DNA of 64,000 nt from Sphingomonas palustris (lineage in GTDB: Bacteria > Pseudomonadota > Alphaproteobacteria > Sphingomonadales > Sphingomonadaceae): NCBI GenBank assembly GCA_026225215.1, contig JAMFSI010000016.1:1-64000 (forward strand). The letters are read 5' to 3'. A model generated the notes under the pieces. It saw nothing but the letters and a program-made list of their open reading frames with translations, searched no databases and was not told the DNA's origin. This document shows, in pieces, positions 9,447 to 17,653 of this stretch. The position numbers and the translations under genes are program-made. Positions within the stretch are counted from its first letter, which is position 1. Each line of letters starts with the position of its first letter.

Positions 9447-10479
9447 CCGCAAACTGCCGTGCATTGCCGCGGCCGTCCTCGTAATTACCCTAGGCGCGAA
9501 TAGCATCGCGCGGGCCGCCGAACCGGCTCCCGCCAATGGCCCGGATGCGGATTACCCGATGGAGGTGGGCGCGCCATACACCATCGGCAGCACGAGTTTC
9601 ACGCCTGTCGATACGATGAATTACGATGCCGTCGGTTACGCGACAGTCAGCGCGGACAGCAAGGGCGGGATCACTGCAGCGCACCACACCTTGCCGGTGC
9701 CGAGCTATGTCGAAGTGACGTCGCTCGACAGCGGCAAGACCATCCTCGTGCGGCTGGAACGGCGCGGGCCGATGGACAGCACCGATCTGATTGCGCTGTC
9801 GCCCGGCGCGGCGGCACAATTAGGGTTGGGCGGGAGCGGCAAGTCCGCAGTGCGGGTACGACGCGTGAATCCGCCCGAATCCGAACGAGCATTGTTGCGC
9901 GCGGGCCAGGAGGCGCCAGCGCGCATGTCGACCCCGAAACCGCTGCTCGCGGTCTTGCAGCGCAAGCTGACGCCCGACGCTTCCGTGCAATTGGCGCGCG
10001 AAAGCAGCGATGATCACGCGCCCACAGCCACGGCGCCACCAACAGCATCGCCACCCGTCAACAATCTGCCGGTAAACCTCCATAAGCCTGTGCCAGTTCC
10101 TGTAATGACAGCGAGCGCCGATCGACCGGCACCCAACCTGGCGTCGCCGGCATCGTCAGCCGCGCCGCATCCACATATCGAACCTCACCTTGCCAAGACG
10201 TCAAAGCCCACTCCGGTGGCGCCTCCATCTGCGCCCTCGACGACACCGATCGCCAGTGAGACCAGCAAGACCGGCGCCTTCGTGGTGCAAGCAGGCGCTT
10301 ATGGGGTGAAAGCCAATGCCGTGGCCGTGGCCAATAAGATCGGCGCCAAGGTCGAACCGCAGGGCAAGATCTGGCGAGTGCGGATGGGCCCGTTTACCAA
10401 CCGAACTTCCGCCGCAGCGGCTCTGGCGAAGGCGCGGGCTGCGGGCTATAGCCAATCGCGAATCCAGCCCGCCGACTGA
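9430..10479 (+). CDS. rlpA: RlpA-family septal ring lytic transglycosylase with SPOR domain
   Basis: RlpA proteins are secreted or lipoprotein lytic enzymes that act on denuded glycan at the septum. The 349-residue protein starts at ATG 9430 (an in-frame GTG is at 9412). It has a hydrophobic signal segment, a double-psi beta-barrel domain (about 50-155; YDAVGYATVSAD, RGPMDSTDLIALSPGAA), a long Pro/Ala-rich linker (about 165-275), and a C-terminal SPOR domain (about 280-345; AFVVQAGAYGVKANAVAVA and RVRMGPFTNRTSA), which binds denuded septal peptidoglycan. A lipobox Cys (KLPCIAAAV) is not in the standard LxxC setting, so lipidation is uncertain. Confidence 0.88.
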   Translation: MRLPDSRKLPCIAAAVLVITLGANSIARAAEPAPANGPDADYPMEVGAPYTIGSTSFTPVDTMNYDAVGYATVSADSKGGITAAHHTLPVPSYVEVTSLDSGKTILVRLERRGPMDSTDLIALSPGAAAQLGLGGSGKSAVRVRRVNPPESERALLRAGQEAPARMSTPKPLLAVLQRKLTPDASVQLARESSDDHAPTATAPPTASPPVNNLPVNLHKPVPVPVMTASADRPAPNLASPASSAAPHPHIEPHLAKTSKPTPVAPPSAPSTTPIASETSKTGAFVVQAGAYGVKANAVAVANKIGAKVEPQGKIWRVRMGPFTNRTSAAAALAKARAAGYSQSRIQPAD

Positions 10480-10530
10480 GCCTTCCCCGATTGCTCACGC
10501 GCGCAGAGGCGTGAAGGAGCCGGGGTCGGC

Positions 10531-11865
10531 GTGACAAGAACGGGTTTGAAGCAAATATTGTTGACCGCCGGGCTGGTCGTAGCCCTGGCCGGTGGCGCGG
10601 TCGCCGCATCCGTCGGGCCGCATGCGGGATTGACGTCACCGGCACCGCTCGAATCGAGCGAGGCATTGACTCCGCCTTCCGCAATATCGACCAACCCCTC
10701 GAATTTGCCTCCCGGTATAACCGCGCCGGTGACAAGCGCGCCAGCCACGGGCGCAAAAACCCCCGAGGTATTGGACGACCCCCGACAGCCTCCGCACGAA
10801 GCCGACGCCGCCCCGGTCGCTCTGCTGATCGACCTCAGTTCAGGCAAGACGCTATTCGCGCGCAATCCCGACCAGCGCTTCCTGCCCGCCTCGGTGACCA
10901 AGGTGATGACCGCCTTCACCGCTTTCGATCTGCTCTCCCAGGGTAAACTCAAACGCAACCAGCTGATGACGGTCAGCGACGATGCCTGGCAGGCGTGGCA
11001 TGCCAAGGGCTCGCGCATGTTCCTCGCCCGCGCCAGCCAGGTCAGCGTCGATAATCTGCTGATGGGCATTACCACCGTTTCGGCCAACGACGGCTGCATC
11101 GTACTGGCCGAAGGGGCGGCGGGCAGCGTTGACGGTTGGGTCGCGCTGATGAACGCCGAAGCGCGCAAGCTGGGCATGAACAACAGCCATTTCGGCACGC
11201 CCAACGGCTGGATGGACAACGGCAACACCTATTACACCGCGCATGATCTGGCGCTGCTCGCCAATGCCATGCTCACGCGCTTCCCGGCCGATTATCACCG
11301 CTATATCGGCCATAAGCAGCTCACCTGGAACGGCATTACTCAGCCCAATCACGACCCGACGCTTGGTATCATTCCCGGTGCCGACGGCATCAAGACCGGC
11401 TTTACCAACGAGGCGCATTACACCTTCCTCGGCTCGGCCGAGCGCGGCGGACGCCGGCTGGTGATGGTGCTGGCCGCCGTCCCTACTGCGCCCGAACGGG
11501 CACGAGCGGCCCGCGCCTTGATGGAATGGGGTTTCAATGCATGGGACGCTTATCCGCTATTCGGCAACGGCGAGCGCATCGGCACCGCCGAGGTTCAGCA
11601 GGGGACGGCAGCATCCGTCGGTCTGGTGGCCCCCCGCGCCTATTTCGCCACGCTGCCCAAAGGCGGTTTCGCTCCGATCAGCCTGCACGTTCGCTACAAC
11701 GGGCCGATCATGGCGCCGATCGCCAAGGGCGCACAAATCGCCGATCTCGAAATCCGCGTCGGCAGCGAACCGCCGACGCATGTGCCGCTGATGGCTGCCA
11801 ATGACGTGCCGCGGGGCAGCGCGATCGACCGGCTGCGCACCGGGCTGACGGACTTGCTGCGGTGA
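10531..11865 (+). CDS. D-alanyl-D-alanine carboxypeptidase (PBP5/6 family)
   Basis: Serine DD-carboxypeptidase that trims stem pentapeptides in the periplasm. The start is a GTG with AAGGAG 11 nt upstream. The 444-residue chain has an N-terminal hydrophobic segment (about 6-24), a Pro/Thr/Ser-rich stretch, and then peptidase S11 with all three active-site motifs: SxxK at Ser121-Lys124 (PASVTKVM), SAN at 184-186 and KTG at 288-290 (GIKTGFTNEA). A PBP5-type C-terminal domain follows (about 345-425). Equivalent to DacA/DacC; the paralogue cannot be fixed. It lies 51 nt after rlpA and shares a 4-nt GTGA overlap with tmk. Confidence 0.92.
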   Translation: MTRTGLKQILLTAGLVVALAGGAVAASVGPHAGLTSPAPLESSEALTPPSAISTNPSNLPPGITAPVTSAPATGAKTPEVLDDPRQPPHEADAAPVALLIDLSSGKTLFARNPDQRFLPASVTKVMTAFTAFDLLSQGKLKRNQLMTVSDDAWQAWHAKGSRMFLARASQVSVDNLLMGITTVSANDGCIVLAEGAAGSVDGWVALMNAEARKLGMNNSHFGTPNGWMDNGNTYYTAHDLALLANAMLTRFPADYHRYIGHKQLTWNGITQPNHDPTLGIIPGADGIKTGFTNEAHYTFLGSAERGGRRLVMVLAAVPTAPERARAARALMEWGFNAWDAYPLFGNGERIGTAEVQQGTAASVGLVAPRAYFATLPKGGFAPISLHVRYNGPIMAPIAKGAQIADLEIRVGSEPPTHVPLMAANDVPRGSAIDRLRTGLTDLLR

Positions 11866-12503
11866 GGGAAGGCGGGGCGTTCATCGCGCTGGAGGGCGGC
11901 GAGGGCGCCGGCAAATCCACGCAGGCGCGGCTATTGGCCGAAGCTCTGCGCGAACGCGGGGTCGAAGTGAAATTGACTCGCGAACCCGGCGGAACGCCCG
12001 GTGCCGAAGCGATTCGCGGGCTGCTGCTGGGGCTTGACGGCGAAGGCTGGAATCTGCGCGCCGAGGCGCTGCTGTTCGCTGCTGCCCGTTCGGATCACGT
12101 CGAACGGCTGATCCGACCGGCGCTGGCCCGGGGCCAATGGGTGATCTGCGATCGCTATCTCGATTCGAGCCGGGCTTATCAGGGCGGGGGAGGCGGGCTG
12201 TCCGATCAGGACATTCTCGCACTGCATGGCATCGGCAGCCAAGGCTTGCTACCGGATCTGACCCTGTTGATCGAGGTCTCGCCCAAGGAGGCGGAAAGAC
12301 GCCTGACTCAACGTGACGGTGACGTCACGGATCGGATCAGCGGGCGCGACGCTGCTTACCACGCCCGCGTCGCCGCTGCGTTTGCCCGCTTCGCTACGGA
12401 AGACCCTGCGCGTTTTGCCCGGATCGACAGCAATGGCAGCCGTGAGGACACGCATCGTCAGATCATGACCGCAGTGACGCCGCTGCTGGCGCATATGGCG
12501 TGA
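11862..12503 (+). CDS. tmk: Thymidylate kinase
   Basis: Phosphorylates dTMP to dTDP in DNA precursor synthesis. The 213-residue protein has the P-loop LEGGEGAGKSTQARLL (about 10-25), the DR(Y/H) motif in VICDRYLDSSRAYQG (about 98-112) and the LID segment near SPKEAERRLTQRDGDVTDRI. The GTG start overlaps the carboxypeptidase stop by 4 nt and its stop overlaps the GTG of holB by 4 nt. The tmk-holB-metG-tatD order is common in proteobacteria. Confidence 0.96.
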   Translation: MREGGAFIALEGGEGAGKSTQARLLAEALRERGVEVKLTREPGGTPGAEAIRGLLLGLDGEGWNLRAEALLFAAARSDHVERLIRPALARGQWVICDRYLDSSRAYQGGGGGLSDQDILALHGIGSQGLLPDLTLLIEVSPKEAERRLTQRDGDVTDRISGRDAAYHARVAAAFARFATEDPARFARIDSNGSREDTHRQIMTAVTPLLAHMA

Positions 12504-13474
12504 GTTTGACGTCAATCGCATTGTCGGGCCATGAGCCGGCGTGGCTGGAATGGCGCAGCGCGCTCGCTTCGACGCGGCTCCATCACGCCTGGATTCTCGC
12601 CGGACCGCAGGGCATCGGCAAGGGGCAATTTGCGCGCGCCGCCGCTGCCGAACTGGTCGCCGATCCGGATTCACCTCAGCCGCCATGGGATCGTCACGCG
12701 GATATCATCCTGCTCGACCCACTGCCGGCGAACGAAACCGAGGAAGCAAAACGCGCCGAGGGCAAACCTTATCAGACCAAGCGCAACATCGCGATCGACC
12801 AGGTTCGCCGGATGCAACAGCGGTTGACCACGCGGCCGACGCTGGGCAGCCGCCGCGCAATCATCATCGATGCCGCCGATGATCTGGAAAAAAGCGCGTT
12901 CAACGCGCTGCTAAAAAGCCTGGAAGAACCGCCGATCGGCACTTTCTTCCTGCTTGTCTCGCATCGTCCAGCTCGCTTGCCGGCGACCATTCGCTCGCGC
13001 TGCCGCAATTTGCGCTTTGCGCCGCTCGCCGATGCGGAACTCGAGAAAATCGTAGCGCGCGAAGCCCCTGAAGCGGATCAGCCCACACGGGCTGCGGCGA
13101 TTGCCGCTGCGCAAGGCTCGCCCGGCATGGCGCTGGCCTTTGTCCACGCCGCGCTGGGAGCGGTGTATGATTTGATGCTGACGATCATCCGCGAAGGCGA
13201 TGCGGCGCTGGCGCTGCGCGGCCAGCTCGCCGAAGCGGTGGGCGCGCGTCCCGACCGCGAACGCCAGATGGCGGTGCTCGATCTCGCTCGCGCGGTACTG
13301 GCCAGCGATCTGGCCCAAGCCGAGCCATCGCGGCAGGTCAGGATGATCGAAGCCCACAGCGCACTTGCCAAACTATCGGCCCAGGCGCCGACCTATAACT
13401 TCGACCCCGGCTTGCTGGCGATGGAAATTGGCGGGTTGCTGGCCTCGGCAGCGGTCCCTAGAGAGATGGTCTAG
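12500..13474 (+). CDS. holB: DNA polymerase III subunit delta'
   Basis: Clamp-loader subunit of the AAA+ fold. The 324-residue chain begins at a GTG overlapping tmk and has a modified P-loop, LAGPQGIGKGQFARAAA (about 31-47), the segment FNALLKSLEEPPIGTFFLLVSH (about 134-155) that matches the conserved SRC-preceding region, and the arginine-finger motif TIRSRCRNL (about 163-171). The zinc-binding cysteines of some delta' proteins are absent, as is usual in alphaproteobacteria. It acts with delta and tau to load the sliding clamp. Confidence 0.92.
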   Translation: MSLTSIALSGHEPAWLEWRSALASTRLHHAWILAGPQGIGKGQFARAAAAELVADPDSPQPPWDRHADIILLDPLPANETEEAKRAEGKPYQTKRNIAIDQVRRMQQRLTTRPTLGSRRAIIIDAADDLEKSAFNALLKSLEEPPIGTFFLLVSHRPARLPATIRSRCRNLRFAPLADAELEKIVAREAPEADQPTRAAAIAAAQGSPGMALAFVHAALGAVYDLMLTIIREGDAALALRGQLAEAVGARPDRERQMAVLDLARAVLASDLAQAEPSRQVRMIEAHSALAKLSAQAPTYNFDPGLLAMEIGGLLASAAVPREMV

Positions 13475-13518
13475 GCTTTTTTCAGCCGAACACTCATTTC
13501 AGAAAGCCTTCGCGCGGC

Positions 13519-15087
13519 ATGGCCGAACCTTATTACATTACTACCGCTATCGCTTATCCCAATGGCAAGCCCCATATCGGCCATGCTTATGAAGCGATTG
13601 CCGCCGATGTCATCGCGCGTTTCCAGCGGCAGCAGGGCCGCGATGTCCGCTTCCAGACCGGCACGGACGAACACGGGCTGAAAATGGCGCAGAAGGCCCG
13701 CGAACTGGGCGTCACGCCAAGCCAGCTATGCGATGAAATGAGTCAATATTTCATTGATATGTGCGATACTCTGCATGTCAGTTATGATGTATTCCAGCGC
13801 ACCACCGCGCCGCGCCATCACGCTGCCAGCCAGGAATTATGGCGGCGGATGGCCGCCAACGGCGACCTCTATCTCGATCGCTACGAGGGCTGGTACTCGG
13901 TCCGCGACGAAGCCTATTATGAAGCCAGCGAAGTGGTCGAAGGGGAAGGGGGCATCAAGCTTTCACCCCAGGGGACACCGGTCGAATGGACCGTGGAGGA
14001 AAGTTGGTTCTTCCGCCTGTCGCGCTATCAGGACAAATTGCTGGCGCTGCTGCGCGATCAACCCGGATTTCTCCAGCCCGAGAGCCGGCGCAACGAGGTC
14101 ATCCGGTTTATCGAAGGCGGCCTGCGGGATCTGTCGGTTTCGCGCACCAGCTTCGACTGGGGGGTCAAGGTTCCCGAAAGCCACAACCATGTGATGTACG
14201 TTTGGGTCGATGCGCTGACCAATTATCTGACCGGCCTCGGGTTTCCTGAAGATACCACCGAAATGGCCAAATTCTGGCCAGCCGATCTGCATTTGATCGG
14301 CAAGGATATCGTGCGCTTTCACGCAGTCTATTGGCCGGCCTTTCTGATGAGTGCTGGTTTACCGCTGCCCAAATGCGTTTTCGGCCACGGCTTCCTGCTT
14401 CATCGCGGCGAGAAGATGTCCAAATCACTGGGCAATGTCGTCGATCCGCTGGAACTGGTCGCGCGGTTCGGCGTGGACAGCTTGCGCTACTTTTTGATGC
14501 GCGAAGTCAGCTTCGGCCAGGACGGCAGCTATTCCGCCGAAGCCATCGTCACCCGATGCAATGCCGAACTGGCGAATAGTTTCGGCAATCTGGCGCAGCG
14601 GGTTCTATCCCAGATTTTCAAGAATCTGGATGGCAGACTTCCCGAACAAGGTGAATTGACCGAGCTGGACAACGAGTTGGGCCGTTCGCTGCATCAGGCC
14701 ATGCATGGCACGGTCCCCGAGGCGATGGCCGGCTTGAATTTCTCGGTCGCGATCGAGGAGTGGATGAGCCAGGTCTTTGCCTGCAACCAGTTCGTCGATA
14801 GTCAGGCACCCTGGGCGCTGAAAAAGCAGGGCGAACTGGCGCGGATGGAAACGGTGCTCGCAGTGCTGTTTCAGTGCATTCGCAATCTGGCGATCGCGAT
14901 CCGACCGATCATCCCGACTTCGGCGGATAAATTGCTAGACCAGATGGGAATTCCTGTCGGTGAACGCGACCAGGCCGCGCTGCTGGATGCTACCTGGTAC
15001 GCGCGCTTGACCGCCTCGGGATTTCGCCTGGGCCAGCCGGTCGGCGTGTTCCCACGACTGGAACTGCCCGTGACGGCTGAACATTGA
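13519..15087 (+). CDS. metG: Methionyl-tRNA synthetase
   Basis: Class I synthetase charging tRNA-Met, including initiator tRNA. The 522-residue chain has the HIGH-type motif PNGKPHIGHAYEA (about 14-26), the KMSKS motif EKMSKSLGN (about 297-305) and the anticodon-binding helical domain (about 385-510). It lacks both the CxxC zinc knuckles in the connective peptide and the C-terminal tRNA-binding domain of the E. coli type, as in other alphaproteobacterial enzymes. It starts 44 nt after holB; tatD starts 9 nt after its stop. Confidence 0.96.
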   Translation: MAEPYYITTAIAYPNGKPHIGHAYEAIAADVIARFQRQQGRDVRFQTGTDEHGLKMAQKARELGVTPSQLCDEMSQYFIDMCDTLHVSYDVFQRTTAPRHHAASQELWRRMAANGDLYLDRYEGWYSVRDEAYYEASEVVEGEGGIKLSPQGTPVEWTVEESWFFRLSRYQDKLLALLRDQPGFLQPESRRNEVIRFIEGGLRDLSVSRTSFDWGVKVPESHNHVMYVWVDALTNYLTGLGFPEDTTEMAKFWPADLHLIGKDIVRFHAVYWPAFLMSAGLPLPKCVFGHGFLLHRGEKMSKSLGNVVDPLELVARFGVDSLRYFLMREVSFGQDGSYSAEAIVTRCNAELANSFGNLAQRVLSQIFKNLDGRLPEQGELTELDNELGRSLHQAMHGTVPEAMAGLNFSVAIEEWMSQVFACNQFVDSQAPWALKKQGELARMETVLAVLFQCIRNLAIAIRPIIPTSADKLLDQMGIPVGERDQAALLDATWYARLTASGFRLGQPVGVFPRLELPVTAEH

Positions 15088-15096
15088 GATCGAACG

Positions 15097-15873
15097 ATGC
15101 TGATCGATTCCCACTGTCACCTCAATTATAAGGGCCTCGTCGAAGATCAGGCCAGCGTGCTGGCGAGGGCGCGCGCGGCGGGGATTGGTGGTTTCCTCAA
15201 TATTTCAACCCGGCAGCGCGAATGGCAAGATGTAATCGGCACCGCCGAACGCGAAGCGGATGTCTGGGCCAGTGTCGGCATCCATCCGCATGAAGCCGAT
15301 GCCCATGCCGATCTGGGCGAAAATATCCTGGTCGCGGCCGCAGAGCACGCCAAGGTGATCGCGATTGGCGAGACCGGCCTGGATTATTATTACGACCATT
15401 CGGATCGGCAGACCCAGCAGGCATTGTTTCGCACGCATATCGCGGTCGCGCGAAAAACTGGTTTGCCGTTGATTGTCCACACGCGTGATGCCGAGGAAGA
15501 CACCGTGGCGATCCTGACCGAGGAGATGGCTGCCGGGGCCTTTCCAGCGCTGATCCATTGCTTCACAGCTTCGGCGGATTTTGCCGGCAAGATGCTGGGC
15601 CTGGGCTTGACGATATCGCTGTCCGGCATCGTAACGTTCAAGAATGCCAAAGATTTGCAGGCCATAGCTCGCGAATTGCCTGAGGAACGTCTGCTGGTGG
15701 AAACCGACGCTCCGTTTCTGGCGCCGATTCCCCATCGCGGGCAAGTCTGTGAGCCGGCCTTTACCGCCGATACGGCGCGCTTTGTCGCCGCATTACGCGG
15801 AATCGAGCCGGAGGCGCTGGCTGAGGTAACCACCCGCAATTTCTTCCGGCTGTTCGATAAGGCGGCGGCATGA
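15097..15873 (+). CDS. TatD-family metal-dependent hydrolase (YcfH type)
   Basis: Amidohydrolase-fold metalloenzyme; family members are 3'-5' DNases or deoxynucleotidases. The 258-residue protein starts MLIDSHCHLNY with the HxH ligands at 6 and 8, has the Glu ligand in AIGETGLDYYYDHSD (about 89-103), the His in PLIVHTRDAEEDT, the His in ALIHCFTAS, and the Asp in LLVETDAPFLAP. All the metal ligands are therefore in place. It lies directly between metG and the MBL hydrolase, with which it shares an ATGA overlap. The true substrate of this branch is not established. Confidence 0.92.
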   Translation: MLIDSHCHLNYKGLVEDQASVLARARAAGIGGFLNISTRQREWQDVIGTAEREADVWASVGIHPHEADAHADLGENILVAAAEHAKVIAIGETGLDYYYDHSDRQTQQALFRTHIAVARKTGLPLIVHTRDAEEDTVAILTEEMAAGAFPALIHCFTASADFAGKMLGLGLTISLSGIVTFKNAKDLQAIARELPEERLLVETDAPFLAPIPHRGQVCEPAFTADTARFVAALRGIEPEALAEVTTRNFFRLFDKAAA

Positions 15874-16649
15874 AACTGGTCATGCTGGGCAGCGGCACGT
15901 CGACCGGCGTGCCACGCGTCGGCGGGGCGGATGGCGCGGATTGGGGCGAATGCGATCCGAATGAGCCGCGCAACCGCCGCAGCCGCTCCTCGATCATCGT
16001 CGAAAGCGACGCTGGCCAGCGTTTGTTGATCGACACTTCGACCGATTTGCGCGCGCAATTGCTGGCGGTAGACATTCATCGGATCGACGCCGTGTTCTGG
16101 ACGCATGACCATGCCGATCATTGTCACGGCATCGATGATCTGCGCCCGTTCCGCTATGGGCGTGCCGGAGCGCTACCGGGCTACGCTGCGGAAGAGACCG
16201 TGCGACGGCTGCGCCAGCGCTTCGGCTATGTCTTCGCTGGCCAGCACGGCTATCACACCATCGTCACGCTCGACACGCTGGATCGGCTGCGGATGTGCCA
16301 TGGCTTTGGCGTGGGCTGGTGCCAGATGCCGCACGGGCCCGCGCAGAGCACCGGATGCCGTTTTGAATGTGACGGCAAAATAATCTCTTATGCCGTAGAC
16401 TTCGACTCGATTACCAGTGAGATGGTCGAGCTGTTTACCGGTTCGGATATTCTGGTGGTCGATTGCCTGCGCCGTGAGGCGCATCCCACGCACGCCAATC
16501 TCGATTTGGCGCTCGAACTGGCCGAAGCGGTGCGAGCCGATCGCGCGGTGCTGACGCATCTCGACAAGAGCATGGATTTTGCCGCGCTGTCCGCCGAGCT
16601 GCCGGGCCATGTGCTGGTCGGATTTGACGGCCTGGAACTGGTGGCATGA
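15870..16649 (+). CDS. MBL-fold metallohydrolase (PhnP-like phosphodiesterase family)
   Basis: A 259-residue metallo-beta-lactamase-fold enzyme. It begins MKLVMLGSGTSTGVPR, the usual first strand of the family, and has the metal motif HDHADHCHGIDD (about 80-91), a His in the GxGWCQMPHGPAQ segment, an Asp in SYAVDFDS and a final His in VLTHLDKSMD. The closest familiar relatives are PhnP-type cyclic phosphodiesterases, but no phosphonate genes are near, so the substrate is open. In many alphaproteobacteria it follows tatD, as here. It overlaps the upstream and downstream genes by 4 nt each. Confidence 0.88.
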   Translation: MKLVMLGSGTSTGVPRVGGADGADWGECDPNEPRNRRSRSSIIVESDAGQRLLIDTSTDLRAQLLAVDIHRIDAVFWTHDHADHCHGIDDLRPFRYGRAGALPGYAAEETVRRLRQRFGYVFAGQHGYHTIVTLDTLDRLRMCHGFGVGWCQMPHGPAQSTGCRFECDGKIISYAVDFDSITSEMVELFTGSDILVVDCLRREAHPTHANLDLALELAEAVRADRAVLTHLDKSMDFAALSAELPGHVLVGFDGLELVA

Positions 16650-16840
16650 CCGCCGGCATGTCTCAAGGCGATGCCTTGGCAACGGCGCTGCTGGCAACCA
16701 TGGCTTTGATGCTGGCGAGCCGCGCAATGGGCGCGATGAAGATATCGTTCAAAGCCAAGGCGGCGATGGCTGCAGCGTGGCTGGTACTGATCGTGCTCGC
16801 CACCCTCCTCGCTTCGCAATGGTCTCGATATTTTACATAA
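16646..16840 (+). CDS. Small two-helix membrane protein
   Basis: A 64-residue hydrophobic protein whose ATG overlaps the MBL-hydrolase stop (ATGA). Two hydrophobic stretches are visible (about 10-28 and 37-57) with a short basic turn (MKISFKAK) between them, so it is probably an inner-membrane hairpin. It resembles the small proteins found at this position in sphingomonads, but I cannot name a family. It is the last gene of the tmk-holB-metG run; the next gene is 122 nt on. Confidence 0.6.
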   Translation: MTAGMSQGDALATALLATMALMLASRAMGAMKISFKAKAAMAAAWLVLIVLATLLASQWSRYFT

Positions 16841-16962
16841 TATATATTATCATCCTTACTTCTTTGCCGTGAACTCTGCGCCCCTGCTTTTTGCTATTGC
16901 ACCGATGGACACGATCCCCTTCAATCTGAATATCACGCCAAAACTCAATGGAAGAGAATGTC

Positions 16963-17478
16963 ATGAGCGATGAAACGTCAGCCACCATCCGATCCGCGCG
17001 CGGCGACTGGGCGGCAGAGCACCGACTCCGCTATTTGCAGTCCGGGGGCGCCGATGGCCACATCGAGGATCTGACTCCGGTCGGCGGACGACCGTTCGCG
17101 ACCAATTGCCTGCTCAAATACCACGGGCGCAAAAGCGGCAGGACATTCATCACCGGCCTGACTTATGCCGATATTGCTGGTGAAGTCGTGATCTGTGGCT
17201 CCAAGGGCGGCGCGGACAAGCACCCCGATTGGTATTTGAACCTCATCGCGCAGCCGGAAGTGGAATTCCAGATCGCCACCCAGGCCTTCCGGGGCACATG
17301 GCGCGAGCCCGAAGGTGACGAACGCGCGAAAATCTGGACATTCTTCGTGGACTGCCATCCCTTCTATATCCCCTATCAGGCCTCGACCAGCCGCCTGCTG
17401 CCGCTGGTGCTGCTGCAAGCGGTGACGCCGATACCGGTGTTCAAGGAGAGCGACGCTACCGGTATTCGTCCGAGTTGA
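16963..17478 (+). CDS. Deazaflavin-dependent nitroreductase family protein
   Basis: A 171-residue split-barrel protein of the Ddn/nitroreductase family (DUF385). I start at ATG 16963 because GGAAGAG lies 6 nt upstream; the in-frame ATG at 16948 would place that site inside the gene. Typical segments are LLKYHGRKSGRTFITGLTY and VVICGSKGGADKHPDWYLNL (the GGxxxxPxWyxNL cofactor-phosphate motif), then the R/P-rich strand. Mycobacterial members use coenzyme F420, but proteobacterial ones have been assigned mainly by homology. It is a single-gene unit by spacing. Confidence 0.8.
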   Translation: MSDETSATIRSARGDWAAEHRLRYLQSGGADGHIEDLTPVGGRPFATNCLLKYHGRKSGRTFITGLTYADIAGEVVICGSKGGADKHPDWYLNLIAQPEVEFQIATQAFRGTWREPEGDERAKIWTFFVDCHPFYIPYQASTSRLLPLVLLQAVTPIPVFKESDATGIRPS

Positions 17479-17595
17479 GGTAGCCGCCTCACTCGGGCAT
17501 GCTATCCTGCAGAGCGCGACGCAACGGGCCGAAATCTGCCGAAAACACCCTGGCCTTTATTCCGATTGCACGGCACGCCGGAGGCTTCTACGCGC

Positions 17596-17624
17596 TTGCG
17601 ACGCGTTCGGGAGAATCATCTAAT
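17596..17624 (+). promoter_or_regulatory. Possible sigma-70-type promoter of kup
   Basis: TTGCGA at 17596-17601 and TCTAAT at 17619-17624 are separated by 17 nt, and the likely start of transcription would be about 22 nt before the kup ATG, with AAGGGGAC as ribosome site. This is motif matching only. Confidence 0.4.
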
Positions 17625-17653
17625 GGTGATCCTGGCGCGGCAAGGGGACAAGT

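Noticed and set aside
17479..17653. A riboswitch controlling kup
   Set aside because: I looked for a c-di-AMP (ydaO-type) or other conserved structure and saw none; only a promoter-like pair is present.
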